This document shows, piece after piece, positions 28,026 to 36,043 of a DNA stretch of 37,830 nucleotides; the first letter of the stretch is position 1, and the number at the start of each line of letters is the position of its first letter. The notes under the pieces were generated by a model. That model was not told the origin of the DNA. It made no database searches and worked only from the letters and a program-made list of their open reading frames with translations. Source of the stretch: a virus; the IMG/VR virus record IMGVR_UViG_3300015162_000002, positions 1 through 37,830 of that record. One strand, given 5' to 3'. A program made the position numbers and the translations under genes.

Positions 28026-31000
28026 GACACGCCCTCCCAGACCGCTATAGGCGATCCCGAGAAAATGATCGTGGCGTTCGTGGGAAGGTCGGTCTGGCCG
28101 GTCTGGACGCCATAAGCCCCCATACCAGATCCGATCGCTCCACTCGCAGCGGCCAACTTCGTCGCCGACGCGACAAACGGAAGTGTTGACGCCTTCGAGA
28201 TAACGGCGACGTAGTAGCCGTCGTCTGTCGGCACGGTGTACGGGGAGATCATGGCGGGATTCTTGATCCCGGTGGTCTGCCACGCTGTCCCCTGGTCAGC
28301 CGAGACAGCGAGTCGCGATCCGGCTTTGCTGTAAAGGCCGACCTTCGACAGCGTCACCGTCGCGCCTAGCGTGGCGACGACGACCGCGAGGTTGGCGACC
28401 ACTTCCCCGGCCAGCAGCGTGACCTTCATAAAGTACGCCGTCCCGTCGATCATGATCGTGGAGCCGTTAATCAGTTCGCGCGGGTACGTCTCCGTGATGA
28501 GTCCTTCGGCTACAAGTCCGACGTCGTATCTCGACTTCGGCCGTGACCACGCACCCGTCCCGTCCATGTAGTGGACTGCGTTGTTGTCGAGCTTCTTCAG
28601 CAGCCCGTGAAGGGCCGTGGTTGCGTTCAGCGTTGTGACGTCGGTCGGTGCGGCGAGCTCGTCGAGCTTGATCGCGTCCGAACCACCAGATTTGTGCTGG
28701 GTCGCGTGCGTCTGCGCTGCGACATCGGTGCCGATCACAGTCCCGGCCGCAGTCCGCATCGCGGGCGCGTCCGCGAGCGCCAGTAGTGAACGACCGAACG
28801 ACGTGGTGGAGAGCGCCGCGATCGCCGTCAGATCCGAGTCGACAGGCTGGGATGCCGCCTGCGCAGCAGCAGCCGCGCCCGCAGCGTCGAAGTCGCCGGT
28901 GTTGTTGACCGCCGCCGTCCCAAGTCCGGCCGCCGTACGCAACGCGGCGGCGTTCGCGAGTGCGAGCAGCGACTGGCCGAACGACGTCGTAGAGAGAGCG
29001 GCGATCGCGGTGAGATCGGAGTCGAGCGGTTGCGATGCAGCCTGGGCCGCGGCGGCCGCGCCTGCCGTGTCGAAGGCCGTTGCTGCGCTCGTCGCTGCGG
29101 TACCGAGACCGGCCGCCGTACGCATCGCAGCAGCATCGGCGAGCGCTAAAAGAGCGCGCCCGAACGACGTCGTTGTGAGAGCCGCGATCGCCGTCAGGTC
29201 GGAGTCGAGCGGCTGGAGGGTCGCGTCCGCCGCCGCCCGTGTCACGGCCTCCGCGGTAAGTGCGGCCTGCGTCGCGGTAGCTATCGAGTGGTCGGTGATG
29301 GTGCCCGTTCCGCCGGTGCCGGCCACGCCGTTGTAGAGCGTGTTGACGCCGAACAGTTCCACCGTCACCCCTGTACCGGCGAAGACGCCGTAGGTCTGGG
29401 TGGGGATCCCGACGAGCTCCTGCAACGCGAGATTCGTGAACGTCATCGTCCACCCGTTCGTCAAAGTCTGTCCGACGGTGTTGGAGAAGAACTTGACGAT
29501 GGCCGTAACGAACGCGGCGTCGGACGGGGCGGTAAACGCGAACGCGACATGGGTCGTCCCGGTCGTAACGGGTGCTGGCGTCGACCCGTTCTGGATGCCG
29601 TTCGTGGCAGCCGACCCGTCGGACTTGTAGAACCACAGCGATGCCACGGCGTTCGCGCCGGAAGGCGCGGTACCCAGAGCCGCATCTGCGACCATCTGGT
29701 AGAAGTGGCCCGGAGTGACCGCGACCCCGGAAACCCCTGTGGCGGTTCGTCCGACTGCGCCGGTCGAAGTACCGTTCGCTGTGACCGTGAGGACTGCGGC
29801 GGCCCCGGATACACCTGATGCGCCAGCAGCAGCCGACCAGCCAGCCAGCGTGCCTGTGTACGCGTTCGAGGGGAGCTTCTGCGCGTTCGACGGTGTCGCG
29901 TACGCGGGGACGTCGCCGAGGTTGCCGCCAACGATGAGGACGCGTTCGGGGAACCGGAACTCGGAGCCAGGCCCCACATTCGAGGTGGCCTCCGGATTGA
30001 TAAGGGTTATCAGTGATCCGACTGCGACGCCGGCGGTCATGAAGATGTCGTAGAAGCCGCGGCCCGCGCAGAGCACCGCCCGCGGGTTGACCAGGGTCAT
30101 GCCTGCCGCCACCTGATAACCGACCCCTGGGTTCGATCCGACGACACTGTGAAGCGACGTAAGGGACGCACCCGACACGTAAGCGTCACGGATGATGCAG
30201 CCGGGGAACGCGAAGTCGTTTCCGCCGATGCGTGTCCCTGAGCCGCCGCCGGTGACTCGCATCCGGTTGATCGTGACGCCGGACACCGATCCGGTCCCGA
30301 TGTTGTAGTTCGGAACCCACCCGTCGGCGCCGCCCTCGGCTTGCACCGAGTCGACGAGGATGTTCCGGATGGTGTTGTCGTGCGCGACGGTGTAGAACGC
30401 TGCGCAGGGAAAGCCTGAGTCGCCGTTCGCGTACGCCTCCAAGCAGTGGACGTCCTCGCTCGTTCCCGGCTGGGCGTCCATCTCGATCCGCAAAGCAACC
30501 CCGCCGTCGCAGGAGACACGCTCATACACGCATTGGCTGCCGGCGGTGTGCTGCACGCACGACGATCCGATACCGCGCACGTTCGAGTTGAAGATCGGGC
30601 CGACCGTGAACCGGCGGGCCTGTGCGCCGAGGCTATTCGCCCCGACCTGGAGCACGTTTCCTGTGGCGCCCGGCAGCCCGACACCTTTGAGCGACTCGAT
30701 CGACCAGTCCTGGCAGTTCAGCGCCATCACGCCGCGCGGCACAGTGTTCGTCGCTGGGATCGTCAACTCCGTCATGTCGATCGTGAGCAAACCGTGGAAG
30801 TGGATGTCCTCCAGGTACGACGTCGACGGTGACGCAGTCATCAGCCGGAACGGCGCCACGTTCGTCGTCTTGTAGTACGGCATCTTGAAGACCGCGCCGG
30901 GGCCGAAATACACGTTGGTGTGCGATTGGATGTACCAGTCCGCCAAGAAATAGGTGCGGACGCCGGGGAAGAAGAAGTCGCCCGCGCCGAGCGCGAGCAT

Positions 31001-31756
31001 GGCGGCGGTGTCGTCGGTCCCGTACACGCATGTCGCGCCCGTGACGGTCGTGGAAGCGTTTGTGTCCAAGGTCGCTACCCCACCCGACACCGACGAGATC
31101 GCCGCGATCAGCGTCATCGAGTTCGCCGGGTTGAGCGACCAGCCCTCCACGGCGAAAACCGCTTTGGCGGAGATAGCTCCGGCAGCAACATAGGTGACGC
31201 CGTTGTAGGTGACGAGGTCGTAGGCGGCATACGTGGCGGCGGGATCCCAGGCACCACGATTGTTGTACGCGGCGCCCGCACCGACGACCTGCACCCGCAT
31301 CCCGACATGCGCCTGCGTGAACGGTGTACCCGGCGACGACAATGCAGCGGCGCCAGAAGCGATTGCCGCGTCAGTGATCGTCACGACGTCGCCCTTCACA
31401 CCCCGGTCGAGAACATTCACCACGAGAGCTGCAAGACCGTCTTCGACGTCGGTCAGCGTCTTCGCGGTGATCGTCGCCGCGATCTGATCCCCGACACCGA
31501 TCGCACGCGCGCTCGAACCCTCCTGCGCCCGCACGATCGTAAACACGTCACCCCCAGGCGGACCCGCCGTCACCCGGACAACCTCAGCGTTCGACGCTAA
31601 AGGCGCCACACCCCTAGGCCACACCGTCGCGTTGAACGGGACAGCCGGAAACAGCGCACCACCACCCGCCTGCACCGTGAGCGACACACCCGACGACGCC
31701 GGTGAAGGCGCGGCCGCGACAGTCGAGTACGAGAAGTTTTTGTGCGCGTCAGGCAT
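28022..31756 (-). CDS. Large beta-helix fibre protein in the head module (1244 aa)
   Basis: The N-terminal ~130 residues (VSLTVQAGGGALFPAVPFNA) look like a virion anchor. A CBM5/12-like insert (AWDPAATYAAYDLVTYNG) and a right-handed beta-helix (about 240-620) follow, then a beta sandwich (about 640-780), then 2.8 copies of a 61-residue stalk repeat (about 846-1006, LDSDLTAIAALxTTSFG). The tail-fibre motif HKSGGSDAIKLDELAAPTDV and a beta C-terminal domain end it. ATG 31756 abuts the preceding TAG. It lies between capsid and connector genes, unusual for a tail fibre, so it may be a head fibre. No catalytic residues are claimed. Confidence 0.8.
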   Translation of the reverse strand: MPDAHKNFSYSTVAAAPSPASSGVSLTVQAGGGALFPAVPFNATVWPRGVAPLASNAEVVRVTAGPPGGDVFTIVRAQEGSSARAIGVGDQIAATITAKTLTDVEDGLAALVVNVLDRGVKGDVVTITDAAIASGAAALSSPGTPFTQAHVGMRVQVVGAGAAYNNRGAWDPAATYAAYDLVTYNGVTYVAAGAISAKAVFAVEGWSLNPANSMTLIAAISSVSGGVATLDTNASTTVTGATCVYGTDDTAAMLALGAGDFFFPGVRTYFLADWYIQSHTNVYFGPGAVFKMPYYKTTNVAPFRLMTASPSTSYLEDIHFHGLLTIDMTELTIPATNTVPRGVMALNCQDWSIESLKGVGLPGATGNVLQVGANSLGAQARRFTVGPIFNSNVRGIGSSCVQHTAGSQCVYERVSCDGGVALRIEMDAQPGTSEDVHCLEAYANGDSGFPCAAFYTVAHDNTIRNILVDSVQAEGGADGWVPNYNIGTGSVSGVTINRMRVTGGGSGTRIGGNDFAFPGCIIRDAYVSGASLTSLHSVVGSNPGVGYQVAAGMTLVNPRAVLCAGRGFYDIFMTAGVAVGSLITLINPEATSNVGPGSEFRFPERVLIVGGNLGDVPAYATPSNAQKLPSNAYTGTLAGWSAAAGASGVSGAAAVLTVTANGTSTGAVGRTATGVSGVAVTPGHFYQMVADAALGTAPSGANAVASLWFYKSDGSAATNGIQNGSTPAPVTTGTTHVAFAFTAPSDAAFVTAIVKFFSNTVGQTLTNGWTMTFTNLALQELVGIPTQTYGVFAGTGVTVELFGVNTLYNGVAGTGGTGTITDHSIATATQAALTAEAVTRAAADATLQPLDSDLTAIAALTTTSFGRALLALADAAAMRTAAGLGTAATSAATAFDTAGAAAAAQAASQPLDSDLTAIAALSTTSFGQSLLALANAAALRTAAGLGTAAVNNTGDFDAAGAAAAAQAASQPVDSDLTAIAALSTTSFGRSLLALADAPAMRTAAGTVIGTDVAAQTHATQHKSGGSDAIKLDELAAPTDVTTLNATTALHGLLKKLDNNAVHYMDGTGAWSRPKSRYDVGLVAEGLITETYPRELINGSTIMIDGTAYFMKVTLLAGEVVANLAVVVATLGATVTLSKVGLYSKAGSRLAVSADQGTAWQTTGIKNPAMISPYTVPTDDGYYVAVISKASTLPFVASATKLAAASGAIGSGMGAYGVQTGQTDLPTNATIIFSGSPIAVWEGVS
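28740..29220 (-). repeat. 183-bp coding repeat of the fibre stalk
   Basis: About 2.8 tandem copies of a 61-codon unit, each with LDSDLTAIAALSTTSFG-type and MRTAAGLGTAA-type segments. Period 183 bp with some divergence between copies. Such repeats form trimeric stalks and can change copy number by slippage. Confidence 0.8.
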
Positions 31757-31942
31757 CTAGCCGCCCGGCGCAACAGCCGCCCGCGTCTCACGCTTCTCGG
31801 CCTGCTTCTGCGCGACCGGTTCCGCGCTCCCCGCCTCAATCAGACGGGCACCTTCGGCAGCGTCGACATCGACGACTTCGCCGGCCTGCTGCGCGAACGC
31901 GTCACCATCGACGTAGCGTCCCTCAAGGAGTCTGACCTTCAC
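31757..31942 (-). CDS. Small head-region protein (61 aa)
   Basis: The motif at 31948-31957 sets the start at GTG 31942 (MKVRLLEGRYVDGDAFAQQA); the longer frame upstream has no support. The first ~45 residues look like a small beta domain (GEVVDVDAAEGARLIEAG), similar to small proteins near phage connectors, followed by a Lys/Glu/Ala tail. It lies between the 108-aa protein and the large fibre. Function unknown. Confidence 0.75.
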   Translation of the reverse strand: MKVRLLEGRYVDGDAFAQQAGEVVDVDAAEGARLIEAGSAEPVAQKQAEKRETRAAVAPGG

Positions 31943-31947
31943 ACGCC

Positions 31948-31957
31948 GCCTATCGTC
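31948..31957 (-). promoter_or_regulatory. Start-associated motif 7 (61-aa head-region protein)
   Basis: Minus-strand TTAGACGATAGGC, then GGCGT and GTG 31942 (5-base spacing). A GC hairpin-like CCCGT/ACGGG lies upstream near the previous stop, without a clear T-run. Confidence 0.8.
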
Positions 31958-32013
31958 TAAGAGCGACGGACGGGAGCGACGCAGTGACACGCCGCCCCCG
32001 TCTTCGGTACGGG

Positions 32014-32340
32014 CTAGGACTTCCTCGCCTTGCCGTACCGCTCGTCGAGCTCGTCCTCGCTGAGGAAGCCGTGGCTCGCCGCACGCGCGTCCTGCACGTC
32101 GGCGTACCAGCGGCCGTCCGCACCGAAATGCGGGTCCGTCATCGGCATGTGCTGGCCCGCACCGACGGCGAGAGCCCCCACCAGCGGCGTCTGCGGGCTG
32201 CCGCTCCTCAGCGGCGGATCCTCGTGCTCGGCGTCGAAGATGTCCGGACCGGACGTCTTGTCGGCCTCCTTCAGGCTCGACTCCGCAGGCTGCTTCGCCT
32301 CAGCGTGAGCCGGAACCGTTGCTGTCTTCGCTTCTGCCAT
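32014..32340 (-). CDS. Hypothetical head-region protein (108 aa)
   Basis: ATG 32340 has GAGAGGAGA upstream at good spacing. The first ~60 residues are Ala/Lys/Glu/Pro-rich and likely disordered. The rest holds PHFGADGRWYADVQDARAAS and ends LSEDELDERYGKARKS. It follows the major capsid gene directly, a place where capsid decoration or neck proteins are often found, but no family is recognised. It lacks the motif found before the next gene. Confidence 0.7.
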   Translation of the reverse strand: MAEAKTATVPAHAEAKQPAESSLKEADKTSGPDIFDAEHEDPPLRSGSPQTPLVGALAVGAGQHMPMTDPHFGADGRWYADVQDARAASHGFLSEDELDERYGKARKS

Positions 32341-32361
32341 ATCGTCAGTCTCCTCTCCGGC

Positions 32362-33636
32362 TTACGCCTGGGTCAGCTTTTTGACAGCTGCCGTGTTCAT
32401 CAGCTTCCCGTCCGTCCTGTGGTAGGCGCGGAAGCCGACCTGCCCGTTCGCGGCGTACAACTCGTTCAACCGCTGGAACGCGATGCCGTTGGCGTCACGG
32501 ATCCAGAAGTACGAGAAGTCGCCGAACAGACCCGAGATGGTGGCAGTCGTGAGCGCCGACGCCGACGCCATGTCGGGGTCGACGTAGACGGCCTTCCCGA
32601 GCAGCGTGTCCGGGGCGCCGGCGGTCAGGGCGGGCTGCCAGAGCGGCTGCCCCACCGACCCCGTGATGCCACGGATCCCCTTCACTGCCGCATCTCCGAA
32701 CACGAACACCGCGTTCCGCCGGTACGGCACGGACAGCGAGTGGAAGAGGCCCAGCAGGTCCGCGTACGTGATCGCGGTCGCGCCAGCCGTCGTCACACCC
32801 GCCGACGCCGACACGGTCACACCGAGCGGCTTCGACGAACCGTCACCGACCATGTACGCCGTGTTCTCGATGATCCCGATCCGGGACCCGAACTCGGTCT
32901 TGATGTACCCCTCGAGATCGAACCCGGAGTCCTGCAGCAGCTCCTCCGAGACGAGCATGATCGTCGCGGCCTTCCACGCGTTCAGCGTGGCCTGCCCGAA
33001 CACCTCGTCCCCGACCGTGAACGCCGCATTCTCCGCCGTCCACGCTGCCGCACCGTGCGACGTAATCGCCGGCACCTGCAACGCTGCGCCGGTGTCGGTC
33101 GAGATGACCTTCGAGATGTCGCGCATCACTCCGAAGAACCGGAGGATGTTGACGAGCTCCTTCTCGAACAGCGTCGGGACGAGGTTGAGGCCCGCACCCG
33201 CTGACGCCTTCGACAGGACACGATGCTCGTCCCCTGAGAGGGCGTGATCGTCCGACGAGGAGAGCCACTTGAAGAACGTCTTCCGGTACTCCGGCTCGTC
33301 CTGCGGCCTGAGACCGGCCGCGCGTGCCCGCTGCTCGCGGTACTCCGCGTACGTCTCCGGCTCGCCGCCGCCGCCATCACCGTCGCCGCCGGGCGGCTCC
33401 GGGGTCTCGGCGCCGATCTTCCGCGCCTCCGGCACCGGCTTGACGCCGATCAGCTTCTCCATCCGGCGTGCCCGCGTCTCGAACTCGTCGGCGGCCTTCT
33501 CCTTGCGGTCGAACTCCTGCGCCTCCTCGGCGGTCAGGTCGCGCTCCTCCGACTCCGCTTTCACGGTGAGGTCGCGCATCTCCTGGTACAGCTTCGCGCG
33601 CTCTTCGAGCAGCGCGTTCACATCTGTGACGTCCAT
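32362..33636 (-). CDS. Major capsid protein, HK97 fold
   Basis: The start is ATG 33636 (MDVTDVNALLEERAKL), with AGGAGA upstream and one base after the protease stop. The N-terminal ~75 residues are a charged coiled coil, the delta (scaffolding) domain removed by the protease. The rest matches HK97-type capsids: LVPTLFEKELVNILR, DTGAALQVPAIT, the GDEVFGQATLNAWK segment, SEELLQDSGFDLEGYI and YLYADPDM-like AVYVDPDMAS. 424 aa is normal for this family. A Gly-rich linker (PPGGDGDGGGGEP) lies near residue 90, probably close to the cleavage site. Confidence 0.95.
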   Translation of the reverse strand: MDVTDVNALLEERAKLYQEMRDLTVKAESEERDLTAEEAQEFDRKEKAADEFETRARRMEKLIGVKPVPEARKIGAETPEPPGGDGDGGGGEPETYAEYREQRARAAGLRPQDEPEYRKTFFKWLSSSDDHALSGDEHRVLSKASAGAGLNLVPTLFEKELVNILRFFGVMRDISKVISTDTGAALQVPAITSHGAAAWTAENAAFTVGDEVFGQATLNAWKAATIMLVSEELLQDSGFDLEGYIKTEFGSRIGIIENTAYMVGDGSSKPLGVTVSASAGVTTAGATAITYADLLGLFHSLSVPYRRNAVFVFGDAAVKGIRGITGSVGQPLWQPALTAGAPDTLLGKAVYVDPDMASASALTTATISGLFGDFSYFWIRDANGIAFQRLNELYAANGQVGFRAYHRTDGKLMNTAAVKKLTQA

Positions 33637-33637
33637 T

Positions 33638-34522
33638 TTAGGTCTCCTGTGCGTTGGGTTGACCAAGCGCACGAAGGCGACGCTGCCTAGCTGCGAGCCG
33701 GAACGGCACGCCCGAGACGTCGTCCTCCAAGGTGACCGTCACACGCTTCCCAGGGACAGCGGCCTGCAGCTCCGGCTCTTGGGAAGCAGCCCGGAACGCT
33801 CGCTCCGCGATCCACGGTGAGACGGTGCCCGTTCGTGCAAACGCGGCGTCGATCGACGCGCGCTCCTCCGCCGAAGCATGAAGATCGCCCCGGTGAATCT
33901 TCCAAGCGAGGTCGCGCAGAACACCCTCCTGCACCTCGCCTGCTACGACGAACTCGATGCCGCACACACTCGAGCGCATCGACACGTCCGTCTGCGCGTA
34001 CGCCGGGAACGTCACCGGCGACACGTCGTACAAGCCTCCGAACGACACGATCGTCCGCTCGACCGTCCCGTCCTCGTTCTCCGTCCACGTCTCGGTGCCG
34101 CCACGCATCGTGAACCCGAAGCTCATCTGCGACACGACGCCGGTCTTTACGAGCGTCCGCAGATCCGTCGCGACCGAGGTCGGTGCGAGCTCGGCGTAGC
34201 AGCGCAAACCCTTCGGGTCCTCGCGCAACTCGAGCGCGCCCGGCCCGTTCTTCACCGTCGACCTCGCGAGGATCAGGTCGGGGTTGTGGTTGAACAGGAA
34301 CCGGACGTCGGGGTCCTGCTCGAGCACTTTCCGGAACGCGCCCCGCTGGATCCGTTCACGGAAACCTCCCAAGTCCTCCGACCACCGGTCGAACACGGCG
34401 GCGTGACCGACGAACTGCATCTTCCCGCCCTCGTCGCGCACCTCGACCGCGTCGAACGCAGCCTCGCGACGCTCGACAGCCCCTTCCGGGACGAGCGGCT
34501 TCACAGCTTCGACGGCACTCAC
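33638..34522 (-). CDS. Prohead protease (S78 family)
   Basis: This 294-aa HK97-type prohead protease has the core MQFVGHAAVFDRWSEDLGGF, then FLFNHNPDLILA with catalytic His79, and SQMSFGFTMRGG with the Ser nucleophile at 131 or 134. It removes the delta domain of the capsid protein encoded next. The C-terminal ~100 residues extend beyond the protease fold and are acidic then basic. The start is GTG 34522, five bases after start-associated motif 8. An ATG two bases upstream is out of frame. The stop is one base from the capsid start. Confidence 0.95.
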   Translation of the reverse strand: MSAVEAVKPLVPEGAVERREAAFDAVEVRDEGGKMQFVGHAAVFDRWSEDLGGFRERIQRGAFRKVLEQDPDVRFLFNHNPDLILARSTVKNGPGALELREDPKGLRCYAELAPTSVATDLRTLVKTGVVSQMSFGFTMRGGTETWTENEDGTVERTIVSFGGLYDVSPVTFPAYAQTDVSMRSSVCGIEFVVAGEVQEGVLRDLAWKIHRGDLHASAEERASIDAAFARTGTVSPWIAERAFRAASQEPELQAAVPGKRVTVTLEDDVSGVPFRLAARQRRLRALGQPNAQET

Positions 34523-34527
34523 ATGCC

Positions 34528-34537
34528 GCCTATCGTC
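34528..34537 (-). promoter_or_regulatory. Start-associated motif 8 (prohead protease)
   Basis: Minus-strand TAAGACGATAGGC, then GGCAT and GTG 34522 (5-base spacing). It lies between the portal stop and protease start and decides the GTG over an out-of-frame ATG. Confidence 0.8.
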
Positions 34538-34541
34538 TTAG

Positions 34542-35849
34542 CTAGACGCGGGACAGCCCGTCTGCGGCGTCGACGTGGCCGTTCGCGCGCGCTGACGGAT
34601 CGTCTCCCGGCGCAGGCCCGTCCGCGGGAGCTGCCGTGTCGGCTGGTGCTGCTGGTGCGCCCGCCGGCATCGGCTCGTCATCGCCCCACGGGACAGGCGG
34701 CAGATTCTCCTTCTCACGGATCTCGTTCGTCGTCATCGCCTTCACCGCCTGCATCCCCTGGTAGTACGCCACACGCGAATTCGAATCGCCGCGCAACAAA
34801 CCCTCCGACAGAAACTCCGGCCACAGATCCGAGCCCGCCGGGAACAGGTCGTCGTCGGCCCGCAACGTGTTCTCGATCCTGACCAGCCAATGGTTCAGCG
34901 AGTACACCTTGAAGTGGATCGACATCGACTCCACGTTCGCGTACGTGATGCTCTTGTTCCGCTCACCACCCAGCATCTCCGGCGGGATCTGGAAGATCCG
35001 GGCGCACTCGTTGACGTCATGCACCTTCTGCGCGATGTACTGCTGATCCTGGAGCGACATCCCCGTCGTCTGCCACGTCACACCGTCCTCGAGCACCGCC
35101 ACACGGCCCGCGTTCTGCGAGCCCCGGTGCGCAGCCTCCCACGACGCTTTCAGCTTCTGCGCCGCCTCATCCGACAACGTCCCCGCGACCTGCAGCACTC
35201 CGCCCGGTGACGCACCATTCGCGTAAAACCGGGCCAGATACTCGTCGCGGCCGAGGATCGCGCCCAACGTCTGCCGGTGAACCTGGATCGGCGACAACCC
35301 CTTCAAACCGTCATACCCGAACGCCTGCCCATGCACGATCGTCGACGCATCGAACCGGCCATTCACGTCCGCGATCTCGAACACCTTCGCCCCCGACGCC
35401 TTATCACGGCACACCGTCACCCGCGACGGCGAAATCGGCCACAACGCGTGAATGCGCCGACCCGACGGCACACGCGGATCCGCGACGAACTGCTTCTCCA
35501 AATAGAAGTTCCCCCACAGATTCAGGTGCCCCATCAACGTCTCGTAGAACAAGTCCGCAGGCATCTCCGGGTTCGGCTTCCGCTTCAGCAGCTCCCACTG
35601 CCACGCATCCGTCGCCCGCTCACGCGCCTGCGTGTCGCCGCGGTACACCACCATCGGCAGACCACCGACCTGCGTCGACAACAAACTCACCGCCGCATAC
35701 ACACCGGTGATCCCAACACTGATCTGCGGCGACACCGGCTTCGCCGACCACGTCGGCTGACCCGCCCAGCTATCCCACAACCAGTCCGGCGGCTCCGAGA
35801 ACGTGGAACGCTGCTCGAGCCCCTCCACCAGCCGCGTCAACAGACTCAC
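34542..35849 (-). CDS. Portal protein, HK97 type
   Basis: This 435-aa portal shows VYAAVSLLSTQVGGLPMVVY near the start, FYETLMGHLNLWGNFYLEK, GLKGLSPIQVHR, ARFYANGASPGGVLQVAGTL and QDQQYIAQKVHDVNECARIF followed by IPPEML. These are classic phage_portal family segments. It would form the dodecameric ring at one capsid vertex. GTG 35849 overlaps the stop of the small membrane protein (GTGA). The C-terminal ~50 residues are Pro/Ala/Asp-rich and probably disordered. Confidence 0.95.
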   Translation of the reverse strand: MSLLTRLVEGLEQRSTFSEPPDWLWDSWAGQPTWSAKPVSPQISVGITGVYAAVSLLSTQVGGLPMVVYRGDTQARERATDAWQWELLKRKPNPEMPADLFYETLMGHLNLWGNFYLEKQFVADPRVPSGRRIHALWPISPSRVTVCRDKASGAKVFEIADVNGRFDASTIVHGQAFGYDGLKGLSPIQVHRQTLGAILGRDEYLARFYANGASPGGVLQVAGTLSDEAAQKLKASWEAAHRGSQNAGRVAVLEDGVTWQTTGMSLQDQQYIAQKVHDVNECARIFQIPPEMLGGERNKSITYANVESMSIHFKVYSLNHWLVRIENTLRADDDLFPAGSDLWPEFLSEGLLRGDSNSRVAYYQGMQAVKAMTTNEIREKENLPPVPWGDDEPMPAGAPAAPADTAAPADGPAPGDDPSARANGHVDAADGLSRV

Positions 35850-36016
35850 GGACCCCGCCTAACCGGGCGCGCCACGAAATACGCGCACACCGACGCGAGA
35901 ACGCCCGCAAGCATGACCCCGGCCGGGAGATAGACCAGGCCGGCACCCACCGCGACAGCGGCGAGCCCGGCGAGGAACACGGCAGTGGTGAGCAGCGATT
36001 CCAGCCATGAAGGCAT
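35846..36016 (-). CDS. Small membrane protein between terminase and portal (56 aa)
   Basis: This gene is easy to miss. ATG 36016 follows motif 9, and the stop overlaps the portal start (GTGA). The product MPSWLESLLTTAVFLAGLAA continues through two hydrophobic spans (to GLVYL, then PAGVMLAGVLASVCAYFVA) and ends RPVRRGP. A membrane protein here is unusual in the packaging module, though similar small hydrophobic proteins are encoded between TerL and portal in some actinophages. Function unknown. Confidence 0.75.
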   Translation of the reverse strand: MPSWLESLLTTAVFLAGLAAVAVGAGLVYLPAGVMLAGVLASVCAYFVARPVRRGP

Positions 36017-36024
36017 CTACCGTC

Positions 36025-36034
36025 GCCTATCGTC
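36025..36034 (-). promoter_or_regulatory. Start-associated motif 9 (56-aa membrane protein)
   Basis: Minus-strand GACGATAGGC, then GACGGTAG and ATG 36016 (8-base spacing), in the short gap after the terminase stop. It identifies an unannotated small gene. Confidence 0.75.
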
Positions 36035-36043
36035 CCCGCAAGG

